From: Bradyrhizobium sp. CCBAU 53340
GTDB taxonomy: Bacteria; Pseudomonadota; Alphaproteobacteria; Rhizobiales; Xanthobacteraceae
Direction: 5' to 3'
Assembly: GCF_015291645.1 (NCBI RefSeq)
Contig: NZ_CP030055.1
Coordinates: forward strand, 2,728,001-2,792,000
Length of the DNA stretch: 64,000 bases
In this document: positions 17,499-24,382 of the stretch, in pieces
How the letters are laid out: each line of letters starts with the position of its first letter
Numbering within the stretch: position 1 is the stretch's first letter
The notes under the pieces: generated by a model
The model's input: the letters and a program-made list of their open reading frames with translations, nothing else
What the model was told of the DNA's origin: nothing
Databases searched by the model: none
Translations under genes and position numbers: made by a program

Positions 17499-18096
17499 TC
17501 TGCAGACGGTGATCCTCTCGCTGTCGGTCGCCTATGCGGTGATCGGGGCGCTGCTGCTGGTCGTGCTGGTCTATGCCCGGCTGCACTGGTCGCTGAAGGC
17601 GGTTGCGGTGGTCGTGACCAGCGTGTTCTATGTCGTGAGCTTCACGGAAATGCGCGGGCTCTTGGGCTGGGCCAGCACGGACAGGCTGCCTGCCGCCTTC
17701 AAGCTGCTCAAGGCGCGGATCGTCGAGCCGCATTCGCTGGAGGGCGATCCCGGCTCAATCTATCTCTGGGTCGAGGAACTCGACGAGGATCACCGCCCGA
17801 GCGGCATCCCGCGCGCCTTCCGCGTCCCCTACAACGACACCCTGGCTGACAAGACCCATGCGGCGGAGAACGAGATCGCGGCCGGCCATCCGCAAGGCGG
17901 CCGTGCGGCGGACTTTGGCGGGGGTGAAGGCAGCCTGATCGACATGGTGCGGGAATATGTGACGCCCAAGGCCATCCTCGAGACCAGCGGCGGCGACTCC
18001 TCGACTGGAGAGTTCAATGCCCCACCAGCCGGTGCCCAGGGAGCGGTATTCACGCCGCTGCCGCCGCCCCGGATGCCGCCCAAGGACGAACAATAG
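17491..18096 (+). CDS. Membrane protein of unknown family, third member of the channel operon
   Basis: The 201-residue protein starts inside the end of the previous gene (8-bp overlap). Two hydrophobic helices (about 5-27 and 33-52) precede a soluble region. That region holds GSIYLWVEELDEDHRPSG and IPRAFRVPYNDTLADKTHA, which look like a small beta domain. A Gly/Pro-rich tail ends PLPPPRMPPKDEQ. I do not recognise a family. The overlap arrangement says it is made in step with the channel and its DUF2135-like partner, so a three-part membrane complex is likely (inference). Confidence 0.65.
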   Translation: MINLQTVILSLSVAYAVIGALLLVVLVYARLHWSLKAVAVVVTSVFYVVSFTEMRGLLGWASTDRLPAAFKLLKARIVEPHSLEGDPGSIYLWVEELDEDHRPSGIPRAFRVPYNDTLADKTHAAENEIAAGHPQGGRAADFGGGEGSLIDMVREYVTPKAILETSGGDSSTGEFNAPPAGAQGAVFTPLPPPRMPPKDEQ

Positions 18097-18160
18097 GCTC
18101 CTGACCATCACGCAGCGGTCCGCTGGTAAACTGCCCCGCGCTGGCGCATCTTGTTGACCT

Positions 18161-18202
18161 CCCTCAAATTGGCTTTATCGGCTTCCAATAAGAATTTGAG
18201 GG
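18161..18202 (+). promoter_or_regulatory. Leader hairpin before the phosphoesterase/kinase pair
   Basis: Perfect 10-bp arms CCCTCAAATT (18161-18170) and AATTTGAGGG (18193-18202) are joined by 22 bases that themselves contain ATTGG/CCAAT. The right arm ends directly at the ribosome-binding site GGAGGG of the GTG-started phosphoesterase gene. There is no T tract, so it does not look like a terminator. A TTGACC element at 18154 could be a -35 box. It may control translation or separate the two halves of the gene run. Confidence 0.45.
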
Positions 18203-18212
18203 TGGAGGGTGC

Positions 18213-18953
18213 GTGCTTCTCGCTGTCTTCTCGGATATCCACGGCAACCGGCAGGCGTTCGAGGCATGCCTGAAGGTGGCCCGCGCCAGGGCTGCGGAGC
18301 GGTTCATTCTGCTCGGCGATTTCGTCGGCTATGGCGCCGACCCGGAATGGGTCGTGGATACCGCCATGGATTTGGTCGCGCATGGCGCCGTGGCCGTTCG
18401 CGGCAACCATGACGAAGCCGTCAACACGACCACCGAAAACATGAACAACGAGGCGCAGATCGCGATCGAGTGGACCCGCAGGCGCCTCGATGCGGCGCAG
18501 CGCCGGTTTCTGGCCGAGCTGCCGATGCTCGTGGAGGACAGCGACCGTCTGTTCGTGCACGCGGAGGCCTCGAGCCCCAAGCGCTGGAACTACGTCCGCT
18601 CGACCGCGGATGCCGCCAAGAGCCTGATCGCGACGCCGTCCCACGTCACCTTCTGCGGCCACATCCACCGGCCCGCGCTCTATTCGATGTCGGTGACGGC
18701 GAAGATGACGAGCTTCGTGCCCAAGACCGACGTGCCGGTGCAGCTCCTGCGCGGACGGCAATGGCTTGCCGTGCTCGGCTCGGTCGGCCAGCCCCGCGAT
18801 GGCGATCCGTCGGCATCCTTCGTGCTGTTCGACACGGTCTCGTGCCAGATCACCTATTGCCGCGTGCCCTATGACATCGCGAGCGCGGCGAACAAGATCC
18901 GCGAGAACGGCCTGCCACCCTGGCTCGCCGACCGACTGTCCCAGGGGCGCTAG
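18213..18953 (+). CDS. Metallophosphoesterase (calcineurin-like, YfcE/Metallophos_2 type)
   Basis: A 246-residue cytosolic two-metal phosphoesterase. All ligand motifs are present: SDIHGN (D8, H10), GDFVGYGADP (D36), RGNHDE (N65, H66), a histidine in FVHAEASS, and GHIHRPALY near 150. The start is a GTG at 18213, with GGAGGG just upstream. The next gene, a Ser/Thr kinase, begins four bases after its stop, so a kinase and a candidate phosphatase are co-translated. I infer that it reverses phosphorylation by the kinase or acts on a nucleotide or phosphoprotein of the same system; other family members are phosphodiesterases, so this is not certain. Confidence 0.85.
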   Translation: MLLAVFSDIHGNRQAFEACLKVARARAAERFILLGDFVGYGADPEWVVDTAMDLVAHGAVAVRGNHDEAVNTTTENMNNEAQIAIEWTRRRLDAAQRRFLAELPMLVEDSDRLFVHAEASSPKRWNYVRSTADAAKSLIATPSHVTFCGHIHRPALYSMSVTAKMTSFVPKTDVPVQLLRGRQWLAVLGSVGQPRDGDPSASFVLFDTVSCQITYCRVPYDIASAANKIRENGLPPWLADRLSQGR

Positions 18954-18957
18954 GTCG

Positions 18958-20391
18958 ATGCCGAAATCCCTGGTCAAGTCCGGCGCCGAGATCGACGGCT
19001 ACACGATCGGCGAATGCGTCCATGCCGGCGGCATGGCGACGCTATGGATGGTCACCCGTCCCGGCATCGAGGCGCCGCTGCTGATGAAGGTCCCGCGGGT
19101 GTCGGAGGGTGAGGACCCCGCGGCGATCGTCTCCTTCGAGATGGAGATGATGATCCTGCCGCGGCTCGCCGGACCGCACGTGCCGCACTGCTACGGCACC
19201 GGCGATTTCGCGCGCCAGGCCTATGCCGTGATCGAGCGCATTCCGGGCACCACGCTCTACAAGCGGCTGCCTGAGCTGCCGCTGCCTTACGACGAGGCGC
19301 GGCTATTGGTCGCGAAGATCGCGGCCGCTCTGGCCGACCTGCACCGGCAGCACGTGATTCATCACGACATCAAGCCGAGCAGCGTGATGTTCCGCGAGAG
19401 TGGCGATGCCGTGCTGATCGATTATGGCCTGTCGCATCACGACCATCTGCCCGATCTGCTGCAGGAGGAATTCCGCCTGCCTTACGGCACGGCGCCCTAT
19501 ATGGCGCCGGAGCGGCTGCTCGGCGTGCGCGACGATCCGCGCAGCGATTTGTTCTCGCTCGGCGTGCTGCTCTATTTCTTCACGACCGGCGAACGCCCCT
19601 TCGGCGAGGGCGAGACGCTGCGTGCGATGCGTCGGAGGCTGTGGCGGGATCCGCATCCGCCGCGAAGTCTGCGCGCCGACTATCCGCCCTGGCTCCAGGA
19701 GGTGGTGTTGCGTTGCCTGGAGATCGAGCCGGTCTGGCGCTATCCGACAGCGGCGCAGCTCGCCTTCGATCTCGCCCATCCCGACCAGGTCAAGCTGACC
19801 GCGCGTTCGGAGCGGCTCAAGCGCGATCCCTGGAGCGTCGCGTGGCGGCGCCGTTTCAACCAGGACGTCAAGCAGCCGCGGGCAAGGTCGGATGTTGCCG
19901 AGCAGATCGCCTCGAGCCCGATCCTCGCAGTCGCGCTCGATACGGTGGAAGGTGAGCCGGAGCTGAATGAGGCGCTGCGCGTCACCACGGAACGGATCCT
20001 CGCCACGCTGCCGTCAGCGCGGCTTGCCTGCGTTAATGTCTTGAAGCTCAACCGCATCGCCATCGACAAGACGCTGGACGAGCAGGGCTCCAACAAGCAT
20101 ATCGACCGCCTTGTCTCGCTCCGGCATTGGGCAACGCCCCTGAAGCTCGACGAGAGCCGGCTGTCGGTCCATGTGCTGGAAGCCGTCGACCCCGCCGCTG
20201 CGCTGCTGGAATTCGCCGAGGTCAACCAGGTCGACCATGTCATCATCGGCGCGCGGCAGAGCTCGTTTCGGCGCACATTGCTTGGCAGCGTCTCGGCCAA
20301 GGTGGCTGCGGAGGCGACCTGCACCGTCACCGTGGTGCGGCCGCCGCGAATGGCTGCGGCGAAACCAGACGCCGGCGTGGTGTGGGGTTAG
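18958..20391 (+). CDS. Eukaryotic-type Ser/Thr protein kinase fused to a universal stress protein domain
   Basis: A 477-residue cytosolic two-domain protein. The kinase domain (about 12-285) has a Gly-rich-loop-like GECVHAGGMATLW, ATP lysine K44 (LLMKVPR), catalytic loop IHHDIKPSSVMF (D137), DYG in place of DFG (D155), GTAPYMAPE and DLFSLGVLLYFF. The usual catalytic-loop asparagine is serine (S142). The C-terminal UspA-like domain (about 325-465) keeps the nucleotide-binding pattern in IIGARQSSFRRTLLGSVSAK. No membrane helix or PASTA domain is present. It is paired with the phosphoesterase gene four bases upstream. Role: likely stress-linked phosphosignalling; substrates unknown. Confidence 0.88.
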   Translation: MPKSLVKSGAEIDGYTIGECVHAGGMATLWMVTRPGIEAPLLMKVPRVSEGEDPAAIVSFEMEMMILPRLAGPHVPHCYGTGDFARQAYAVIERIPGTTLYKRLPELPLPYDEARLLVAKIAAALADLHRQHVIHHDIKPSSVMFRESGDAVLIDYGLSHHDHLPDLLQEEFRLPYGTAPYMAPERLLGVRDDPRSDLFSLGVLLYFFTTGERPFGEGETLRAMRRRLWRDPHPPRSLRADYPPWLQEVVLRCLEIEPVWRYPTAAQLAFDLAHPDQVKLTARSERLKRDPWSVAWRRRFNQDVKQPRARSDVAEQIASSPILAVALDTVEGEPELNEALRVTTERILATLPSARLACVNVLKLNRIAIDKTLDEQGSNKHIDRLVSLRHWATPLKLDESRLSVHVLEAVDPAAALLEFAEVNQVDHVIIGARQSSFRRTLLGSVSAKVAAEATCTVTVVRPPRMAAAKPDAGVVWG

Positions 20392-20439
20392 AGCATGATC
20401 CGGAAAAGTGCGCAGCGGTTTTCCGAAAAGATCATGCTC
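20391..20439. repeat. Palindromic repeat, family F
   Basis: GAGCATGATCCGGAAAAGTG at the left, TTTTCCGAAAAGATCATGCTC-type reverse complement at the right. It begins on the last base of the kinase-USP stop codon, so it may end up in the 3' end of that mRNA. Confidence 0.8.
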
Positions 20440-20448
20440 AAACAACAA

Positions 20449-20493
20449 CCTAAAGTGCGATGACGATTCATCCTAATCGCATCGCGCTTTAGG
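20449..20493. repeat. Palindromic repeat, family G
   Basis: Arms CCTAAAGTGCGATG and CATCGCGCTTTAGG, imperfectly complementary, follow the family F element by nine bases. The same F-then-G order recurs at 24224-24352. Confidence 0.7.
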
Positions 20494-20498
20494 AAAGA

Positions 20499-20690
20499 TC
20501 AGGCCGCGTGAGCGGCATGGATCGCGCGCTTGCGGCGGATAGGCCAGGCGAACTGAGGTCCGGGATCGCCGTGGTCGGCATGGCCGCCGAAATACTGGAT
20601 GATCTCCCGGCAGGGTTCGCAGGCGAAGAGGTTACGCGACGCGGCTGCCTTGGCCATTTCCTTAAGGCAGTTGGGGCAGTGCGGTTTCAT
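20499..20690 (-). CDS. Small zinc-ribbon-like protein, 63 residues
   Basis: From the ATG at 20690 the product reads MKPHCPNCLKEMAKAAASRN then LFACEPCREIIQYFGG, with two CxxC pairs (C5/C8 and about C24/C27), the pattern of a small zinc ribbon. The tail is basic. The frame is open nine more residues upstream, but MKPHCPNC is the natural start. It is the last of three small minus-strand frames (20499-21032). Likely a zinc-binding adaptor or nucleic-acid-associated microprotein (inference); I know no function for it. Confidence 0.6.
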   Translation of the reverse strand: MKPHCPNCLKEMAKAAASRNLFACEPCREIIQYFGGHADHGDPGPQFAWPIRRKRAIHAAHAA

Positions 20691-20713
20691 GGTTTCAATC
20701 CGGAAAAGAAGTC

Positions 20714-20893
20714 TCAATGATAACGCTGCGATGCGAACGAATGATCGAGGTCTGAATTGTCGGGGCCCGCGTCGTCTTCGAGCCTATCGTCGGCGCGCTC
20801 AAGGCGGCCGAAGAAATAATCGAGGTTCGGATGCGGGCGACGCCGGATGCGGCAGCGGCGCTTCGGCTGACGCTTGACCAGGGCGATCTGCAT
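20714..20893 (-). CDS. Possible small basic/acidic protein, 59 residues
   Basis: An ATG at 20893 (with an alternative GTG at 20905) opens MQIALVKRQPKRRCRIRRRP then HPNLDYFFGRLERADDRL and an acidic tail. The N-terminal half is strongly basic and the second half acidic. The start overlaps the neighbourhood of the preceding small gene's stop (20898), which suggests coupling. I do not recognise a family, and coding status rests only on the arrangement. Confidence 0.4.
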   Translation of the reverse strand: MQIALVKRQPKRRCRIRRRPHPNLDYFFGRLERADDRLEDDAGPDNSDLDHSFASQRYH

Positions 20894-20897
20894 GGCG

Positions 20898-21032
20898 TCA
20901 GGCACGGTCGCGGCGGATCATACGGGCGGAACGCGCCGGGACTTTCTCCGGCTCGGCCGATGGGCCAAACACAACGAACGCGCTGAAACCGATCCACAAC
21001 GCCACGCCAGTCCAAATCAGGGTCGTCGTCAT
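20898..21032 (-). CDS. Small single-pass membrane protein, 44 residues
   Basis: An ATG at 21032, preceded by GGGAG at proper spacing, opens MTTTLIWTGVALWIGFSAFV followed by VFGPSAEPEKVP and a basic tail ending in RRDRA. Residues 4-23 form one membrane helix, with the positively charged tail expected in the cytoplasm. It heads a run of three small genes on the same strand. Many bacteria carry such uncharacterised helix-plus-tail proteins. I see no family name, but the codon pattern and ribosome-binding site make it credible. Confidence 0.55.
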   Translation of the reverse strand: MTTTLIWTGVALWIGFSAFVVFGPSAEPEKVPARSARMIRRDRA

Positions 21033-21148
21033 GATGTGCTCCCGTCAAAAGCAGGCAGGAGCTAGTAGCGATGATTTGCGCGAATCAGTGAAGCCCGGAT
21101 GAGTACGGATCGTGGTTGCAATTTTAAGCATTGCCCGCCGCGGCCTCC

Positions 21149-21168
21149 GTAAAAGCCGCAGGCTTTCG
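21149..21168 (-). terminator. Weak terminator candidate after rpe
   Basis: Arms AAAGCC (21152-21157) and GGCTTT (21161-21166) around GCA are followed on the minus strand by TTTT and then ACGG. The stem is short, so this is tentative. Confidence 0.35.
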
Positions 21169-21191
21169 GTGCTTGCGCTGCCTTGTGCAGC

Positions 21192-21893
21192 TCAGATCGC
21201 TTCGCCGCGCGCACCCGCGGCAGCATTGCGGATCGCTGCGATATTGTTCTTGTAGGCGTCCTGCGTGCCGCCCTTGAACACGGACGTGCCGGCGACGAAG
21301 GCGTTGGCGCCGGCAGCTGCAAGCGCGCCCGCGACGTCGGGGCCGACGCCACCATCGACCTCGATGTCGATCGGCCGACCGGCCGTCATCGCGCGGATAT
21401 CGCGGATCTTGCCGATCGCGGAGGGAATGAAGGCCTGGCCGCCGAAGCCCGGGTTGACCGACATCACCAGCACGAGATCGACCAGGTCGAGCACGTATTC
21501 GAGTACGCTTATCGGCGTGCCCGGATTGAGCGAGACACCGGCCTTCTTGCCGAGCGCACGGATCGCCTGCAGCGAGCGGTGCAAATGCGGACCCGCCTCG
21601 GCGTGCACGGTGATGTGGTCGCAGCCGGCCTTGGCAAAGGCCTCAAGATAGGGGTCGCAGGGCGAAATCATCAGATGGGCATCGAACACCTTCTTGGTGT
21701 GCGGGCGCATCGCCTTGATGACGTCGGGGCCGTAGGAGATGTTGGGCACGAAATGCCCGTCCATCACGTCGAGATGGATCCAGTCGGCGCCGGCCGCATC
21801 CACCGCACGAACCTCCTCGCCGAGCCTGGAGAAATCCGAGGCCAGGATCGAGGGTGCGATGGCCAGGGGGCGGGGGGCGAAGGCTTGGGTCAT
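21192..21893 (-). CDS. rpe: Ribulose-phosphate 3-epimerase
   Basis: The 233-residue TIM-barrel enzyme interconverts ribulose 5-phosphate and xylulose 5-phosphate in the pentose phosphate and Calvin pathways. Motifs present are [10 protein letters not shown] with its metal-ligand region, [39 protein letters not shown], and [11 protein letters not shown] for phosphate binding. The ATG at 21893 gives [15 protein letters not shown]; the frame stays open far upstream, but that part is non-coding in character. It stands alone on the minus strand, divergent from the EF-hand gene. Confidence 0.95.
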   Translation of the reverse strand: MTQAFAPRPLAIAPSILASDFSRLGEEVRAVDAAGADWIHLDVMDGHFVPNISYGPDVIKAMRPHTKKVFDAHLMISPCDPYLEAFAKAGCDHITVHAEAGPHLHRSLQAIRALGKKAGVSLNPGTPISVLEYVLDLVDLVLVMSVNPGFGGQAFIPSAIGKIRDIRAMTAGRPIDIEVDGGVGPDVAGALAAAGANAFVAGTSVFKGGTQDAYKNNIAAIRNAAAGARGEAI

Positions 21894-22148
21894 GGCGCTG
21901 TTTCCCGTGGCGGCCGAAACGAGGATGGGGTCTCGCCTAACATGGGCCCCCGTGGCGGGCAATGCGGGACAGGCGTGCTTCCTGTGGGCGGAAATTTCTG
22001 CCGCGACCGGCATGAATTGCCGGTGTTCCCTCGCTGCTCCGGCCACTGCAAATGCGGATTTCATTGAGCTTTTTGCGCTGGCACGTCGCTTGCTGACCCA
22101 ACCTCCAGAACATTGGCCGCGGCGTGCCGCATCGGTTGGAGTTGTGCA

Positions 22149-22931
22149 ATGTTGTTTGCCCTTGGTGCCGTCTCGAGCGCGCTCGACGCGATCCAGTCGC
22201 TGACGAATTCGAAGTCCACCTCGTCGACCCAGAAAACGACGTCTTCGCAAGGTGGGGCCAATCCGTTCGCGATCGACAGCAGCAGCACGGTCAGCGGCGC
22301 GACCTCGCCGGTCAATTCGGGCAATGGTGCACAGATCTCGCCGGAGACGATGAGCGCCTTGATCGCCGCGCAGAGCCAGGACAGCGCGGGCACCGCGACG
22401 ACCTCGACCTCGTCGAGCTCGACGTCCTCGACTCCGATGGGCCGGGATGCTGCGTTGAAGGACCTGTTCTCGCTGATCGATGCGGACGGCGACGGCAAGA
22501 TCACCAAGTCCGAATTCGAGAACGCGCTCGGGGCCGGCGGCACCAATCTGGCCCAGGCCGACGATGTGTTCTCGAAGCTGGATTCGAATTCCGACGGCAG
22601 CGTCAGCCTGGACGAGATGTCGAAGGCGCTGAAGAGCGGCCATCACGGCCACCATGCCCATGGAGCGAGCGGCTCGGGCGATGCGTCCGGCAGCGGCTCG
22701 TCGAGCGGCGGATCGACCGCGACCACGACGGCCAATGCAGACGGCTCGACCACCACAACCGTCACCTATGCCGACGGCTTCAAGATGTCGACGACCGTGC
22801 CGGGCGCCTCCAGCTCGTCAAATGGGAATGGCGGCGGCCATTCGCCGTATGACTGGTTCGGCCAGATGATGCAGCGCCAGGCGCAAACCGCAGCGGGTTC
22901 CGCGGCCTCGTCGATGTCGATGAGCGTGTAG
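22149..22931 (+). CDS. EF-hand calcium-binding protein, Ser/Thr-rich
   Basis: The 260-residue protein has two canonical EF-hand loops, [12 protein letters not shown] (111-122) and [12 protein letters not shown] (145-156), in a small paired domain. Both flanks are low in complexity: a Ser/Thr/Gly-rich N-terminal half (about 20-97) and a His/Gly/Ser-rich C-terminal part ([18 protein letters not shown]). The N-terminus [18 protein letters not shown] is an amphipathic helix, not a clear signal peptide. The start at 22149 follows TTGGAG. Such proteins are common in the Rhizobiales, with a calcium-binding or storage role proposed. Location is unclear. Confidence 0.8.
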   Translation: MLFALGAVSSALDAIQSLTNSKSTSSTQKTTSSQGGANPFAIDSSSTVSGATSPVNSGNGAQISPETMSALIAAQSQDSAGTATTSTSSSSTSSTPMGRDAALKDLFSLIDADGDGKITKSEFENALGAGGTNLAQADDVFSKLDSNSDGSVSLDEMSKALKSGHHGHHAHGASGSGDASGSGSSSGGSTATTTANADGSTTTTVTYADGFKMSTTVPGASSSSNGNGGGHSPYDWFGQMMQRQAQTAAGSAASSMSMSV

Positions 22932-22944
22932 GCCGCATCCGCAG

Positions 22945-23157
22945 CTAGCCGGCATATTCGTGCGTGACGTCGCGATAGGTGTAACGGTCACGGATCTCGT
23001 GGTTGAAGAATGTCCCTTTCGAGCGTGCATTCCTGAACGCGGCGGCGACCTCGGGCGGAACATCCTCGTAGACGTAGAGGCGGCCGCTGACGAAAGTGAC
23101 CTTCAGCTCGTGGCTGTCGGGGGCATAGCGAAAAAAGCGGATCACGGAAGACGGCAT
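22945..23157 (-). CDS. KTSC domain protein
   Basis: The 70-residue product MPSSVIRFFRYAPDSHELKV then TFVSGRLYVYEDVPPEVAAA, FRNARSKGTFFNHEIRD matches the KTSC domain: a short beta-meander with S-x-x-(I/F)-x-x-x-x-Y, a VY-Y-x-x-V-P core and a SKG-x-(F/Y)-F-N motif. Its C-terminus resembles a region next to lysyl-tRNA synthetase domains in some bacteria. In stand-alone form the function is unknown. The start at 23157 is chosen because upstream residues look unrelated. It converges with the EF-hand gene. Confidence 0.85.
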   Translation of the reverse strand: MPSSVIRFFRYAPDSHELKVTFVSGRLYVYEDVPPEVAAAFRNARSKGTFFNHEIRDRYTYRDVTHEYAG

Positions 23158-23206
23158 GACGGTGCACCTTTGCCCGTCGACTAACGTCTGATCCGCCGTT
23201 TCGTTT

Positions 23207-24202
23207 CTAGCCGAACCGATCCTTCCACGCCGGTTGCGCGCCGGGGAACGGCAGCGCGGCGGCGCTGTAGACGCCACGGGCGATCGCGCGGGCAACGACG
23301 TTGGCGGCGACCATGCCGAGTTCGGTCATGCCGACCACAGGATCGATCGGCTTCGCACCCGTCGCGGCGGCAAACAGCACGTCACCATCGGTCGGCGCAT
23401 GCACGGGATAGATCGCACGGGCAAAACCGGTATGCGCGATCATCGCCAACCGTTTGGCCTGGGGCTTGGTCAGCACCGCATCGGTGACGACGACGCCGAT
23501 CGTGGTGTTCTCGCGCTCGGTTGCGGCGGGGCCGCCCTTGATGCGCATCTTGAGCATGTCGCCGGTGAACTTGTCCGGCAGTCCGCGGCCGCCGAACTCG
23601 CCATCGACCTCGAACGGCGCCGCCCAGAACCACGGACCGTCGCCGACGGTGGCGCTGCCGACCGCATTGACGGCGATGATCGCCGCGACCCTGACGCCGT
23701 TGCTGGTGACGGCGGATGCCGAGCCGAGCCCGCCCTTGAACGTCGCCGTGGTGGCACCGAAGCCTGCGCCGACGCTGCCGAGCTCGTACTCCGTTCCGGC
23801 AGCGACGGCCGCGGCATAGCCGAGATCGCGATAGGGCGCGAAGCGACCCCATGCCTTGTCGCCGCCATTGAGCAGATCGAACAGGATCGCGCCCGGCACG
23901 ATCGGGATCAGCGCCTCGCGCACACGGAAGCCGCGGCCCTGCTCGGCGAGCCAGGCCTGGATGCCGCCGCCGGCCTCGATGCCGAAGGCGGAGCCTCCGG
24001 ACAGCGCGATCGCGTCAACGCGCTCGACCGTGTTGGCAGGATCGAGCAGCGCGTCCTCGCGCGTGCCGGGGCCGCCGCCACGGACGTCGATCGCGGCCAC
24101 CGCCGGCTGGTCGAACACGATCGCCGTTGCGCCCGAGGCAAGCCTGGCGTCGTGGGCATGGCCGACGCGGACCCCGGCGATATCGGTGAGGAGGTTTTTC
24201 AA
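23207..24202 (-). CDS. P1 family peptidase (DmpA/NylC-like self-cleaving aminopeptidase or amidase)
   Basis: The 331-residue product belongs to the P1 N-terminal-nucleophile family, which includes DmpA aminopeptidase and 6-aminohexanoate oligomer hydrolase NylC. These are made as one chain and self-cleave into two. Visible motifs include LTDIAGVRVGHAHD, TAIVFD, GGGPGTRED, ALSGGSAFGIEA and the probable cleavage site REN/TTIGVVVTDA, where the new N-terminal Thr would be the nucleophile. I take a TTG at 24202 (product MKNLLTDIAG) as the start because GGAG lies eight bases upstream; a GTG at 24211 is the alternative. The natural substrate is unknown. Confidence 0.85.
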   Translation of the reverse strand: MKNLLTDIAGVRVGHAHDARLASGATAIVFDQPAVAAIDVRGGGPGTREDALLDPANTVERVDAIALSGGSAFGIEAGGGIQAWLAEQGRGFRVREALIPIVPGAILFDLLNGGDKAWGRFAPYRDLGYAAAVAAGTEYELGSVGAGFGATTATFKGGLGSASAVTSNGVRVAAIIAVNAVGSATVGDGPWFWAAPFEVDGEFGGRGLPDKFTGDMLKMRIKGGPAATERENTTIGVVVTDAVLTKPQAKRLAMIAHTGFARAIYPVHAPTDGDVLFAAATGAKPIDPVVGMTELGMVAANVVARAIARGVYSAAALPFPGAQPAWKDRFG

Positions 24203-24223
24203 AGGCGGCACTCCATGCGCTGC

Positions 24224-24297
24224 AGCATGATCCGGAAACGTGCGAAGCGGTTTTCCCTCGCGACAAACGCGGAACGCGTTTGCGCGGAGATCATGCT
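24224..24297. repeat. Palindromic repeat, family F (long form)
   Basis: AGCATGATCCGGAAACGTGC at the left and GATCATGCT at the right, with an inserted AACGCGG/GCGTT inner hairpin. It is the same family as 12681-12729 and 20391-20439 but longer. Confidence 0.75.
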
Positions 24298-24306
24298 CAA
24301 ACAAGA

Positions 24307-24352
24307 TCTGAAGCGCGATGGCGCTCCGACCAACATCGCAGCGCGCTTCAGA
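24307..24352. repeat. Palindromic repeat, family G
   Basis: TCTGAAGCGCG (24307-24317) pairs with CGCGCTTCAGA (24342-24352). It sits nine bases after a family F element, as at 20449-20493. Confidence 0.7.
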
Positions 24353-24382
24353 CCTCAGCGATAGCGCAGGTGAGCGAGCGGC

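Noticed and set aside
16045..18096. Zorya-type anti-phage system (ZorAB) as the identity of the TolQ-like gene and partners
   Set aside because: The channel protein lacks the long ZorA coiled-coil tail, the partner is not a MotB/OmpA-like ZorB, and no ZorC/D/E helicase or nuclease is nearby.
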